A stretch of DNA of 64,000 nt from an uncultured Acidobacteriota bacterium (GCA_903847975.1 CAINFC010000006.1:248001-312000); one strand, 5' to 3'; shown: positions 19,419 through 28,169, counted from the stretch's first letter. Numbers and translations are program-made. The notes: generated by a model from the sequence alone, not told the origin.

Positions 19419-19937
19419 ATGAGACAAAGCTTCATCGGGATCGGTTCCAACCTGGGCCAACGCCTGGAAAACCTTGTCCGAGCACTGGCCTCCCTCGAGG
19501 AAAAAGGGATAGCCATCACCAGCTGTTCCGGCGTTTATGAGACGGAACCCAAGGATTTAACGGATCAGCCTCCGTTTCTCAACGCAGCTATCTCCGTCGC
19601 AACCGATCTTCCACCACGGGACCTTCTGGATGTGTGCCTCGCGACCGAATTGGCAATGGGAAGAACCCGCCACGTTCGGTTCGGCCCCCGCATCCTGGAT
19701 TTGGATGTGCTGCTGATGGGCGACCTGATCTCGGAGGACCCGCGGATCCTGCTGCCTCATCCCCGAATGCACCTGCGCCGGTTTGTGCTGGTCCCTCTGA
19801 GCGAGATCGCCCCGAAGGTGTTTCATCCCCGGCTGCAACAGACGGTGGAGATGCTCCTGGACCGGCTCAACGATCCCTGCCGGGTAGATTGGTATTGCAA
19901 GATGCCGCATGCCAATCCTATAATTACTGCGGACTGA
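19419..19937 (+). CDS. folK: 2-amino-4-hydroxy-6-hydroxymethyldihydropteridine pyrophosphokinase
   Basis: 172 residues, normal for HPPK. It begins FIGIGSNLGQRLENL, has the YETEPKDLTDQPPFLNAA segment and the signature RFGPRILDLDVLLMG with the two magnesium-binding aspartates, then PHPRMHLRRFVLVPLSEIAP. It transfers pyrophosphate from ATP to the pterin in folate synthesis. The ATG 19419 lies 37 bases after lptD, and the deoxynucleoside kinase starts 6 bases after its stop. No other folate genes are nearby. Confidence 0.93.
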   Translation: MRQSFIGIGSNLGQRLENLVRALASLEEKGIAITSCSGVYETEPKDLTDQPPFLNAAISVATDLPPRDLLDVCLATELAMGRTRHVRFGPRILDLDVLLMGDLISEDPRILLPHPRMHLRRFVLVPLSEIAPKVFHPRLQQTVEMLLDRLNDPCRVDWYCKMPHANPIITAD

Positions 19938-19943
19938 GCACCT

Positions 19944-20552
19944 ATGGCGCGCTATATCGCAATCGAAGGCCCCGTCGGGGTAGGGAAGACCAGCCTGGTA
20001 AAGCTGATCGGCAGCAAGTACCAGACAAAGAAGATATTCGACACGGCCAGCAACCCCTTCCTGCCGGATTTTTATACCGACAAGCCGGGTGCTGCCTTCA
20101 GCGCCCAGATGCATTTTCTGATCCAGCGCTTCCAGCAGCTGGAACAGGTACCCAGACTGCTCCAGGAATCGAGCCTGGTATTCAGCGATTATCTTTTTGC
20201 CAAGGACAAAATTTTTGCCTGCCTGAACCTGGATGATGAAGAGTTACGAACCTACGATCTTTTCTACAATACTTTGAGTCCTCGGCTTCGGGTTCCCGAC
20301 CTGGTCATCTACCTCCAGGCTCCACTGAATGTTCTGGTGGAAAGAATCAAGAGCCGGCAGGTGGCTTACGAGAAGGATATTTCCGAAGACTACCTGTCCG
20401 AGCTGATCGAAGCCTACGACCATTTTTTCGCCCGTTACAGGCAGTCTCCGCTTACCATCATCAAAACAACCGAAATCGATTTCGTCCATCGCCCGGAGGA
20501 CCTGGAAAACCTGATGAAAATCATTTCCCGCTCCCATATCAGCGGCGTTTAA
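19944..20552 (+). CDS. Deoxynucleoside kinase
   Basis: 202 residues. The P-loop GPVGVGKT is at residues 9-16, followed by the TASNPFLPDFYTD motif that positions the substrate-binding glutamate region, the helix AFSAQMHFLIQRFQQL, a LVFSDYLF segment and the lid arginines in VERIKSRQVAYEKD. This matches the deoxyadenosine/deoxyguanosine kinase family (PF01712), which phosphorylates deoxynucleosides for salvage. In many members the first motif is ENPF; here it reads SNPF, so the usual catalytic Glu is replaced or displaced, which could change activity. Starts 6 bases after folK; lepB follows after 29 bases. Confidence 0.82.
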   Translation: MARYIAIEGPVGVGKTSLVKLIGSKYQTKKIFDTASNPFLPDFYTDKPGAAFSAQMHFLIQRFQQLEQVPRLLQESSLVFSDYLFAKDKIFACLNLDDEELRTYDLFYNTLSPRLRVPDLVIYLQAPLNVLVERIKSRQVAYEKDISEDYLSELIEAYDHFFARYRQSPLTIIKTTEIDFVHRPEDLENLMKIISRSHISGV

Positions 20553-20581
20553 ACCTACCCTTCAGCCCAAGAGTGCATCTC

Positions 20582-21307
20582 ATGAACGTAAAAAAAGGTG
20601 AAATTCCCGAGCCTCAGGAAGCCCAGATCGGCTGGGTGCGGGATTACTTTGTAACCATGGTGGTCAGCGTCATCTTTGCGCTTTTCGTGACCACCTTCGT
20701 CGCCCATCCGATGTCGGTTCCCACCCCTTCCATGGATTCCACCATTCTGGTTGGGGACCGTCTGGTGGTGGACAAATTCACCATCCGACCGGGACCGGAG
20801 AGCTGGAGAGATTCGCTTTTTTTACACCGGCCGATCCGCCGCCAGGATGTCATCGTTTTCAAGTTTCCCAAAAATCCGTCGGTGCCCTATGTCAAGCGCG
20901 TGATCGGGCTTCCGGGCGACACGCTGCAGATCGTCAACAAGCAGGTGCTGATCAACGGCAAGCCGATTGACGAGCCGTACAAGCGTCACATCGACAATAA
21001 CATCTACAGCGATCCCAAAACGGCCTTTCCGCAGGCTTACCAGAGGGATAACTACGGTCCGATCACCATTCCGGAGCGCAGCTATTTCATGATGGGGGAT
21101 AATCGCGACAACAGCGAGGACAGCCGATTCTGGGGCTTTGTGCCCGAAAGCCACATTATCGGCAGACCGCTCTTCGTATTCTGGTCCTACGAGGATGACC
21201 CGTACCGGGAGCTGGATGCGAGCGAAACAGTAGGCCTTTACCTGAAGAGAACCCTGAACTTCCTGAACAAGACCCGCTGGCTGCGGACCTTTCACGCCAT
21301 CCGCTGA
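20582..21307 (+). CDS. lepB: Signal peptidase I (first copy)
   Basis: 241 residues. One N-terminal transmembrane helix (about 23-41) anchors the protein in the inner membrane with the catalytic domain outside. The catalytic serine is Ser50 in PTPSMDST and the general base is Lys105 in YVKRVIGLPGD. FMMGDNRDNSEDSRFWGFVP is the conserved box D/E region. It removes signal peptides from exported proteins. I prefer ATG 20582 over the GTG at 20573 because the SD-like AAGAG sits about 8 bases before it. It ends the lptD-folK-kinase-lepB series and converges on the DUF4388 gene. Confidence 0.93.
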   Translation: MNVKKGEIPEPQEAQIGWVRDYFVTMVVSVIFALFVTTFVAHPMSVPTPSMDSTILVGDRLVVDKFTIRPGPESWRDSLFLHRPIRRQDVIVFKFPKNPSVPYVKRVIGLPGDTLQIVNKQVLINGKPIDEPYKRHIDNNIYSDPKTAFPQAYQRDNYGPITIPERSYFMMGDNRDNSEDSRFWGFVPESHIIGRPLFVFWSYEDDPYRELDASETVGLYLKRTLNFLNKTRWLRTFHAIR

Positions 21308-21324
21308 AGGAAACCGAATCCCTT

Positions 21325-23994
21325 TCAGGCGGCCCGATCCACCGCCAGCGCTCCTTTGGTAAACCAGTCGCAAAGGCATCGACGGATGCGGTAGGGATCG
21401 GCAGCCAGTCTCGCTTCGATCTCCTCGGGCGGCAAACCGGAGCCGGCCATGGACCAAATGGTCTTCAGCACGTCTTCGTCTTTTTCTTCCTCGACGGGCG
21501 GCGGAGCCGGGGCCTTGATTAGCAGGCGGCTGCCGTTGGGAATCATGGTGCAGGCCTGCCGGTATTCATCATACCGCCGCACCCCTTCCATAAGGACCCA
21601 GGTCAAGGGAACCGGCTTATCCTCCATTTCCAGATCCGCCGGAACCGCCGATCCTATGCCGGTCAGCACGAAACGTCCGGAAAGCGGTTTCTCCAGCAGG
21701 TAATAAAGCGCATCGACCCCTTTCAGATTTCCGGCCTTGCAGGCCTTCATTTTCCCTGCTTCGATCTGCACCCGGGCGCATACGGTGCCATCCGAGTCCG
21801 AAAGCGATACCAGGCCGGATGTGCCGGCTGTTTCCAGGTACTGAAGCATGGTGGGCAAATCAAAGGTTTTCAGCTCTCCCGACAGAACGGCAGGCTCCTC
21901 GGCGGCAGGCGGTTTCGCCCGGCTTTCCGCGAGGGATGCGAAATCGTCCATCAGCCGGGCTGCGGTCCGGCCGGCTTCGCTCTCCGGATCCCTCTCCAGA
22001 AGCTGCTGAAAGGCCTGTTTTACATCGTCGGCGGGGGTTTGTGCCAGGGAATTCACCAGGGCCAACAGGAGAGACTTATCCTTTTTCTGGAAAATCCCGA
22101 ATAGTTTCGAAGGAATTTCTTTGACCAGGGCTTTGGTCAGCCGCTGCACGGAATCCGGGTCCGGCGACAGATTCTGTTCTCCCAGTGCGGCCAAAGGAGC
22201 CGGATTTCTTCGGATTCCTGCTTTTTCCGCCAGGCAGTAATCCAGGACGATTTTATGTGACTTCTTGGTCTCAAACCCGGCCAGAGCGGTCATGATCCGG
22301 TCCATGAGGGAATTCAGATCGTCGATTTCCAACCGAGGGGCATTATCCCGGGTCAGCTGATTGATCGAATTCTGCAGTTGATTCATCAGCAGCACCAGAG
22401 CGCTTTCCGCTTTGGAGTCTTTGTATCGGCTGATGTTGCGGATCAGTTCCCGCAGGACCTCTTTGGTCAGCCTGGACTTGGACAGCTGGGTCAAAATGTC
22501 CATTTCCTTTTCATAAAGCTTTTCGGAACTGCAGGGAACCCGGTTCAGAATATGCAATAGGTTTCTCTGAAAAAATTGCGGGTCTTTCAGGTCATCCACA
22601 CCTTCGTGGAGCATGCGGTCCAGCTCGGAAAGAATTTCCTGCCGCCCTTCGTCGCCGTGGGCTTCCATCAGCGATAGCAGGGACAGCCGACGCTCCCGCT
22701 CATCTTCTTCCTTGATCTGGCGCAGGAGACCCGTGGGGGCCAGAGTATTGAAAAAACTGAGGAATCGGTGCAGCAAAGATTTCTGAGTGCTTTCGCCGGC
22801 AAATCGAACCAGCCTCTCAAAATCCACCCTTTCGTGGCCTTTGCTGCGCACGGCATCAATAGCCGACTTTTCTGGCTTTCCGCCTGAAATCAGCTCCCGG
22901 GCGGAATCCAGTATCGCCACGGCACGGGCCAGGGCGCCCTGATTCAGCTGGTCGACGGCAAGATTGACCATGGTCTTGAAGCGATTGGAAGTCTCGGCGC
23001 GGCTGCCGGCCAGCTCCACCATTTTTTGCATGGCCTGGACCCGGCTGTTGGCGTAATGCCCGGGCGCAGAAGCTGTTCCCTCCGGGCCGGCATCGGCAGG
23101 AGCGGTCAGGGCATAATTCGGTATCCCTTCGGCCAGCTGCTGCATGACCTGGGTGGTATTGAGATGAATCCCCATGGATCGGACCTGTTTCAGGTGCTCT
23201 TCCAGCTGCTGGGCGGTGTGAGCATTCCTGGCGGCGGCAGCCAGCAATTGCAGAACGAGTTCCTGCTGCTGCTCCGGCGCAGCGGCGGCCGGCCGAGCTG
23301 TTCGGGGGGCTCCCCCGGCTGCAGCGGGTGCGCCGGCCTCCTTGATTTCCGCCATCAAAGCCATGAATTGGGAAAAAGAATCGGAAGCCGCTGCTTGTGG
23401 AAAAGCGAGGCCGGCTCCTGCGGAGCCCCCCGCCGCGCTCTGGCTCGAAGGAAGAGAGGCTCCCGGCTCCGGCCGGGATGGAGCAGCGGGCCCCCCGGCA
23501 GCGGCGGCGCCGGAACTTCCTTCGGGCGGATTCTCTCCCGAAGCGGCTGCACCGGCTGCTCCCGCCTGATCGGAAGCAAGCCGGTACACAACCTCCGCCT
23601 GCTTGTCGATCGAACGCCCTCCGCCTTCGAACATGACAAGCCTCTGAACGCTGGATTCCAGCGCAGAACGGCTTTCCGGCGGACAGTAGGCGATCAGATG
23701 CGGGGAGACGTGCTTCAGATAGGACTCGAGGTCCACCTGGGAGATCAGCTGATATTCTCCCAGCATATGGATTTTCCGAATGGAATGGTACAGGAAATCG
23801 GAAAGTTTCGCCGCGCCGCGGAAACTGCACTGCGATTCCGCCCAGGCTACGATCTCCCTGACCAGCAGATCCGGGTGAACCGCCATCAGCTGCTGAATCG
23901 AATCAACCGCCAGCAAAGGTGGCAGGGCATCCGAAAGGTACTTCCGGAGTTCATCCAGGGCATCTGCCATTTCGTCTGATGGAGACACGTTCAT
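21325..23994 (-). CDS. Large DUF4388-domain protein with alanine-rich linker
   Basis: 889 residues, no signal peptide. Residues 1-140 are helical (LRKYLSDALPPLLAVDSIQQL...). About 145-290 is low-complexity Ala/Gly/Pro. About 310-690 is helical and repeat-like (HEAT/ARM-type impression: RQEILSELDRML, KEVLRELIRNISRYKDSKAESALVLLMNQL). About 705-815 resembles DUF4388 (GELKTFDLPTMLQYLETAGTSGLVSLSD...CARVQIEAGKMKACKAGNLKGVDALYYLLE), a domain found in PatA-like and gliding- or signalling-related proteins. A short helical C-terminus follows. The function is unknown; a cytoplasmic scaffold or regulator is an inference. It is transcribed from a strong divergent promoter opposite fadL. GAGCGAGAGA before the ATG is the likely ribosome site. 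Confidence 0.75.
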   Translation of the reverse strand: MNVSPSDEMADALDELRKYLSDALPPLLAVDSIQQLMAVHPDLLVREIVAWAESQCSFRGAAKLSDFLYHSIRKIHMLGEYQLISQVDLESYLKHVSPHLIAYCPPESRSALESSVQRLVMFEGGGRSIDKQAEVVYRLASDQAGAAGAAASGENPPEGSSGAAAAGGPAAPSRPEPGASLPSSQSAAGGSAGAGLAFPQAAASDSFSQFMALMAEIKEAGAPAAAGGAPRTARPAAAAPEQQQELVLQLLAAAARNAHTAQQLEEHLKQVRSMGIHLNTTQVMQQLAEGIPNYALTAPADAGPEGTASAPGHYANSRVQAMQKMVELAGSRAETSNRFKTMVNLAVDQLNQGALARAVAILDSARELISGGKPEKSAIDAVRSKGHERVDFERLVRFAGESTQKSLLHRFLSFFNTLAPTGLLRQIKEEDERERRLSLLSLMEAHGDEGRQEILSELDRMLHEGVDDLKDPQFFQRNLLHILNRVPCSSEKLYEKEMDILTQLSKSRLTKEVLRELIRNISRYKDSKAESALVLLMNQLQNSINQLTRDNAPRLEIDDLNSLMDRIMTALAGFETKKSHKIVLDYCLAEKAGIRRNPAPLAALGEQNLSPDPDSVQRLTKALVKEIPSKLFGIFQKKDKSLLLALVNSLAQTPADDVKQAFQQLLERDPESEAGRTAARLMDDFASLAESRAKPPAAEEPAVLSGELKTFDLPTMLQYLETAGTSGLVSLSDSDGTVCARVQIEAGKMKACKAGNLKGVDALYYLLEKPLSGRFVLTGIGSAVPADLEMEDKPVPLTWVLMEGVRRYDEYRQACTMIPNGSRLLIKAPAPPPVEEEKDEDVLKTIWSMAGSGLPPEEIEARLAADPYRIRRCLCDWFTKGALAVDRAA

Positions 23995-24049
23995 TCTCTC
24001 GCTCCGATCTCAGCAGTTTATTTCTATACAATGAGTATACTACTTCGCG

Positions 24050-24078
24050 ATTTTAGGCAAGTGTTCGGGGAAAGTCAA
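24050..24078 (-). promoter_or_regulatory. Sigma-70-type promoter of the DUF4388 gene
   Basis: On the minus strand TTGACT (24078-24073) and TAAAAT (24055-24050) are separated by exactly 17 bp. The start of transcription would be near 24043, about 50 bases ahead of the ATG at 23994. Confidence 0.7.
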
Positions 24079-24153
24079 GATACAACTCGCAGGTTCTGCA
24101 AGCCACGAAAAGACGGCATGGTCAGAAAAATGCCTTTATTCTCAAAATGATAC

Positions 24154-24182
24154 TTGCCTTGCCGGGAACACGAATCTATAAT
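24154..24182 (+). promoter_or_regulatory. Sigma-70-type promoter of fadL
   Basis: TTGCCT (24154-24159) and a perfect TATAAT (24177-24182) are 17 bp apart. Transcription would start near 24189, leaving a leader of about 120 bases that contains the hairpin and palindrome listed next. Confidence 0.7.
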
Positions 24183-24202
24183 TATCCAATTTTGAGCTTG
24201 CA

Positions 24203-24247
24203 CCCCATAGATGCCCTATGGGGGTTCCTAGCTTAGGTTGATCAACC
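24203..24247 (+). promoter_or_regulatory. Hairpin and perfect palindrome in the fadL leader
   Basis: CCCCATAG (24203-24210) pairs with CTATGGGG (24216-24223) over a five-base loop. Thirteen bases later lies GGTTGATCAACC (24236-24247), a perfect 12-base palindrome. Both are downstream of the promoter at 24154-24182. The palindrome looks like a dimeric repressor site and the hairpin like an RNA structure or a second operator. The gap 23995-24310 holds no gene. Confidence 0.5.
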
Positions 24248-24310
24248 GTTTGTCCCATGGCTGGCTTCCCGGCGGCGCCGGGAAGTGTCCTGGAAAGGAG
24301 ATATTCCTAA

Positions 24311-25681
24311 ATGCTTGTTCGTCTTCGAAAATCGATTCTCGCCCCTGCCATAGTGTTTTCGCTGCTGACTCTCTTCACGGTCCAAGGCTTTTCCTCCGGA
24401 TTTCAGCTCCGGGAGCAAAGCCCAAGCTACCAAGGCAACGCTTTCGCGGGAGTTACCGCGGGCGGCTACGATATCAGCAGCATGTATTTCAACCCGGCGA
24501 CCATGGGTCTTTTTTCCGGAAATCAGATTGCCGCCGGCTTCAGCTTTGTACAGCCGGTCGCCGTGTTCAGCAATGGAACAGCCACCCGTTTTAATCCCGC
24601 ATTCGGGTCCATCTCGGGGCCCAACTCCCATCCGGATGCCGGCCATGATGTTCCCCTGCCTGCCATGTACGCTATGTACAGCGTCAGCGACAAATTCAAG
24701 TTCGGCATTTCTCTGAACGTGCCCTTCGGCATGGGGACGGAATATAAATCCGATTTTATCGGCCGTTATCATGCCCTGAAGTCCGACCTTATGACCATCG
24801 ACATGGCTACCAATGTCGCCTACCGGCTGACTTCCGACTGGTCGGTCGGGGCGGCCCTGATCGCCCGGAAAGCGAAAGCCGAACTGACCAACGCCGTCGA
24901 TTTTGCCACGATCATCCTGGCCAATCCGCTGATTCCGGCTGCTGCCAAAGCGGGCATCACCCCGGGGAGCCTGGATGGAACCGCAGCCCTTGAAGGCGGC
25001 AAATGGGCCATGGGATACAAGCTGGGAACCACCTACCAGGCCAAGAAATTCCGGATCGGCCTGGCATATCATGCCGCCATGAAGGCGACTCTGGAGGGAA
25101 CCATCGATTATAAATCGGTGCCCTCGATTCTGGCGAGCAGTTTCAAGAATGGCGATGCCACCGCGGAAATGAGCCTGCCCTACACCGTTTCGACCGGTTT
25201 CAACTATGACGTTACCGGCAAATTCTCCATCCAGGGAGAACTGGCCCGCACCGGGTGGAACACCTTCAAGGAGCTGCGCGTCAAGTTCAAGACGGGACAA
25301 GCCGACGTGGTTACGGAAGAAAACTGGAAAGACACCTGGTTCTACTCGGCCGGATTCACCTTCAAGCCGACCCAGGCCTGGTCGGTGCGTGCCGGGGCGG
25401 CATTCGATCAGTCCGCCGTGGATAATTCCAACCGTACCCCCCGCATCCCCGACGCCGACCGGACCTGGATCTCCGGCGGGGCAAGCTACGCCATCAGCAA
25501 GGCTTTTTCCATCGACATGGCGTTCACCCACATTTTCGTGAAGGATTCGATTCTAGCGCTGAAGGCCATTCCGGACGGGACTACGGCCGCGACCAGCAAC
25601 AATACTTTTCGCGGCAACCTGAACGGAGACTTCCAGAACCATATCAACATTCTTGCCTTGCAAGCCCGATATTCCTTCTAG
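24311..25681 (+). CDS. FadL/OmpP1-family outer membrane transporter
   Basis: 456 residues. Signal peptide MLVRLRKSILAPAIVFSLLTLFTVQGFSS, then GFQLREQSPSYQGNAFAGVTAGGYDISSMYFNPATMGL, which is the typical N-terminal hatch of the FadL/TodX family (PF03349). Barrel-type strands follow throughout (KFKFGISLNVPFGMGTEYKSDFIGRYHA, WSVGAALIARKAKAEL, GFNYDVTGKFSIQGELARTGWNTF), and the protein ends in ALQARYSF with a terminal phenylalanine recognised by the BAM machinery. Members carry long-chain fatty acids or other hydrophobic molecules across the outer membrane. AAGGAG lies about 10 bases before the ATG. Monocistronic; promoter and possible operator upstream. Confidence 0.9.
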   Translation: MLVRLRKSILAPAIVFSLLTLFTVQGFSSGFQLREQSPSYQGNAFAGVTAGGYDISSMYFNPATMGLFSGNQIAAGFSFVQPVAVFSNGTATRFNPAFGSISGPNSHPDAGHDVPLPAMYAMYSVSDKFKFGISLNVPFGMGTEYKSDFIGRYHALKSDLMTIDMATNVAYRLTSDWSVGAALIARKAKAELTNAVDFATIILANPLIPAAAKAGITPGSLDGTAALEGGKWAMGYKLGTTYQAKKFRIGLAYHAAMKATLEGTIDYKSVPSILASSFKNGDATAEMSLPYTVSTGFNYDVTGKFSIQGELARTGWNTFKELRVKFKTGQADVVTEENWKDTWFYSAGFTFKPTQAWSVRAGAAFDQSAVDNSNRTPRIPDADRTWISGGASYAISKAFSIDMAFTHIFVKDSILALKAIPDGTTAATSNNTFRGNLNGDFQNHINILALQARYSF

Positions 25682-25755
25682 GAATCTGTCCGCGAAACCG
25701 GCATCTCCAACAGGATATCTGTTGAGACGTGCCGATCGCTTATTGCGTGAAATCC

Positions 25756-25819
25756 GAGGCGGTCGGTAACCCTTCCCTGACCGCCTCCCAACCTGCAGGG
25801 GCGTGCGGCGCGCGCCCCT
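25756..25819. terminator. Two tandem GC-rich hairpins between convergent fadL and lepB
   Basis: GAGGCGGTC (25756-25764) pairs with GACCGCCTC (25779-25787), and AGGGGCG (25797-25803) pairs with CGCCCCT (25813-25819). Neither is followed by a T-tract in either direction, so they are not textbook intrinsic terminators, but their place between two convergent genes suggests a role in transcript ends or stability. Confidence 0.4.
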
Positions 25820-25861
25820 CTCGCCCCAATCCCCAAGGGGAAGGCGTAAGGAACGGGATTC

Positions 25862-26485
25862 TTACTCCAGCGCGCCTACCCGCGAGATGGGCCAATAGCG
25901 GAAGATAGCTTTCCCATAGACATTCTCCATGGGAACATAGCCCCAGCTGCGGCTGTCGTTGCTCGAGTTGCGATGGTCGCCGAGCACGAAGTAGCTGCCG
26001 GCCGGCACTCTTTCCGGCCCGAAGGAAGCGTGGTCCAGGTACTGCGGATCCACGTAGGACTCGATGAGCGGAAGACCGTCGACAAATACCTGCCCGGCTT
26101 CAATGCGGATTTCCTCGCCGGGCAAACCGATCACTCTCTTGATAAACGACTTGGTGGAATCTTTCGGATACCGGAAAACGACAATGTCGCCGCGGTGAAT
26201 TTCACTGAAGTGATAGATAAAGCGATTGATGAAAATCCTCTCCTGGTCCACCAGCCTGGGGAGCATGCTGGTTCCTTCCACTTTGACCGGCTGGACTACG
26301 AACAGGATAATCAGAATCGCCGCCAGGACGGCAACGGCTATATCTTTGCCCCAGGCGAAAATTTCCATCAGCCAGGGGCGCCAGGGATCCGCCGGAGGAC
26401 TATATGGGGCAGCCGGCGTCTCTTCCGGAGCCTGCGTCGGCGTGGGCGGAATAGGGTCCGGGGTCATGCTTGTTTCTTCGTTCAT
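25862..26485 (-). CDS. lepB: Signal peptidase I (second copy)
   Basis: 207 residues. A proline-rich cytoplasmic N-terminus (about 1-37) precedes one membrane helix (about 48-64). Catalytic Ser73 lies in EGTSMLPRL and Lys115 in FIKRVIGLPGEE; YFVLGDHRNSSNDSRSWGYVP is the box D/E region. It is clearly different from the first LepB in the window, so paralogue specialisation is likely. The ATG at 26485 overlaps the stop of the upstream gene in an ATGA, so the two proteins are translated together. Confidence 0.92.
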   Translation of the reverse strand: MNEETSMTPDPIPPTPTQAPEETPAAPYSPPADPWRPWLMEIFAWGKDIAVAVLAAILIILFVVQPVKVEGTSMLPRLVDQERIFINRFIYHFSEIHRGDIVVFRYPKDSTKSFIKRVIGLPGEEIRIEAGQVFVDGLPLIESYVDPQYLDHASFGPERVPAGSYFVLGDHRNSSNDSRSWGYVPMENVYGKAIFRYWPISRVGALE

Positions 26486-27099
26486 CGCTCCACGATCAGT
26501 TTGCTCTTTTCGATGCGGACTTCGGCAATCCCATAGGGCAAATCAAAAGGCTCCCGGATGTTGATATGAGGCGGTCTGGCCTGAATTAAAAAAGCGGCCA
26601 GATCGGACGCCATGGAGGAGGGAATGACCAATCCGTTGATGCGGGTCTTGCTGAGGTCGTACGACATTTTCTTTTTCTCGATCCGGATGCTGCCTTCCGC
26701 TTCCACCAGCTGGTCTCCCTGAAACATGGACTTGAGAGCCTTCCCGGCGACACCCTCCAGTTCGATATCTTCCGTCCGGACGAAGGCCCGGGCATAAAAT
26801 TGATTATTGCCCTGCAGGTCCATGACCATTTTCCGCATACCTTTCGGTTTATTGATTTCGATGGCGGCGGCAATAAAATCATTCAGCTCCCGCTCGGAAA
26901 TTTCAAATTTCTCCGGCGCGGTTCCCTGCTTGGGATCTTTCAGCTTGACCAGGATCTGATTCACCTTTCTGGCATTTTCAACCGCTTGCCCCCATATTAA
27001 TTCTATCGAAAAAAGGCCCGTCAGAAAAAGCAACGCGGAAAGAAGCAGAAGACGAACGCTCCCGGAGAGATTAAAAAGATGTCGTACCCTTTTCCTCAT
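26482..27099 (-). CDS. Membrane-anchored or secreted protein of unknown function, paired with lepB
   Basis: 205 residues. A basic start (MRKRVRHLFNLSG) and one hydrophobic segment (about 16-36) give an anchor or signal peptide. The rest is a mixed alpha/beta domain with ISERELNDFIAAAIEINKPKGMRK, YARAFVRTEDIELEG and a final FDLPYGIAEVRIEKSKLIVER. The pattern of a short helix followed by several amphipathic strands recalls extracytoplasmic lipid- or sterol-binding-type folds, but I do not recognise the family. The preferred start is ATG 27099; the TTG two codons upstream is less likely. The 4-base overlap with the second lepB suggests a functional link. Confidence 0.65.
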   Translation of the reverse strand: MRKRVRHLFNLSGSVRLLLLSALLFLTGLFSIELIWGQAVENARKVNQILVKLKDPKQGTAPEKFEISERELNDFIAAAIEINKPKGMRKMVMDLQGNNQFYARAFVRTEDIELEGVAGKALKSMFQGDQLVEAEGSIRIEKKKMSYDLSKTRINGLVIPSSMASDLAAFLIQARPPHINIREPFDLPYGIAEVRIEKSKLIVER

Positions 27100-27212
27100 C
27101 GGCAATATCTATCCTGGTCGAGTATACGTCCATCCTTCGGCGAAAGTTCTAAAATCTTTTGCCGCTGGCGGCCTCCCGGAGGAACCTGTCCGCCCCGACC
27201 CGAAATAAGGCA

Positions 27213-28130
27213 TTATTCCGTTCCGTATTTTCCCTGCAGCCGGGACTGTGGCAAGTAGTCCATCTCCTTTTGCCGGTACTCCGGCAGCCCGACAAACTGG
27301 TTGTAGGCGGGGAAGCTGCTGAGCCAGTGCGTCTGCCCTGCCAGTATCCCGCTGCGCGACTGCTTCAGGGCGGAAAAAAAATCGGTCAGAGCCTTGTGCA
27401 TCACCAGGATCGAAGCGATCGGCACGGAAACCCGGGCGATGCCGATTTCCGCCAGCTCCGGGATCGGTACCAGTTCCGTACGAACCCCGCTGACGGCATC
27501 CATCAGGTTGACGGAAAGCAGGCCGCGGATGCTTCGGGCCGCCAGCTCAATTTCCTTGCGGGAGTGAATGCCGTCAATGAAAACCATGTCCGCCCCTGCC
27601 TCCAGGTAGAGGCGGCTTCGCCGGATCGACTCCTCGATTCCAAATACGGCAAAGCTGTCCGTGCGGGCGTTGATAATGAAGTCGGCGTCCAGTCGGTTGC
27701 GCACATCCGCGCAGGCCCTGACCTTGCCGGCCATCTCCTCCGCATCGATAACCTCTTTTCCTTTCATGTGTCCGCAGCGCTTGGGAAAGACCTGGTCTTC
27801 GATATTCATTCCGGCCACCCCCATGGAAATGAGGCGTTCCGTAGCCCAGGCGGCATTGATCGCATTGCCGCCGCCGGTATCGACGTCGGCCATGACGGGA
27901 ATCCGGACCGCTTCGGCGATATTCCAGGTCAAATCCAGGATGTCCTTGAAATTCATCAGCCCGATATCCGGCTTCCCGAGAAACGATCCGGACATTCCGA
28001 ACCCGGAAATCTGGACGGCTTCAAAGCCGCACTGCTCGATGATCCTGGCGCTCAGAGCATCGTGACAGCCGGGTACTTCCAGGGCGCGGCGCTCCATCAG
28101 AGCCTGTCTAAGTCGTGTCGATCTCTTCAT
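27213..28130 (-). CDS. Isocitrate lyase/PEP mutase superfamily enzyme (methylisocitrate-lyase-like)
   Basis: 305 residues, a TIM-barrel of the superfamily. LEVPGCHDALSARIIEQCGFEAVQISGFGMSGS opens the barrel, ADVDTGGGNA carries magnesium-ligand aspartates, IEDQVFPKRCGHMKGKEVI has the catalytic KRCGH loop that marks C-C lyases of this group, and FIINARTDSFAVFG follows. The family includes 2-methylisocitrate lyase, 2,3-dimethylmalate lyase and phosphonopyruvate-type enzymes; the KRCGH cysteine favours a lyase over a mutase. The exact substrate is not certain. Lies 40 bases after the dehydrogenase gene, and the two may act on related tricarboxylates. Confidence 0.8.
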   Translation of the reverse strand: MKRSTRLRQALMERRALEVPGCHDALSARIIEQCGFEAVQISGFGMSGSFLGKPDIGLMNFKDILDLTWNIAEAVRIPVMADVDTGGGNAINAAWATERLISMGVAGMNIEDQVFPKRCGHMKGKEVIDAEEMAGKVRACADVRNRLDADFIINARTDSFAVFGIEESIRRSRLYLEAGADMVFIDGIHSRKEIELAARSIRGLLSVNLMDAVSGVRTELVPIPELAEIGIARVSVPIASILVMHKALTDFFSALKQSRSGILAGQTHWLSSFPAYNQFVGLPEYRQKEMDYLPQSRLQGKYGTE

Positions 28131-28169
28131 GTCGGTTTTTATCCCAAAGCAGAAAAAAATGTCATGGCA

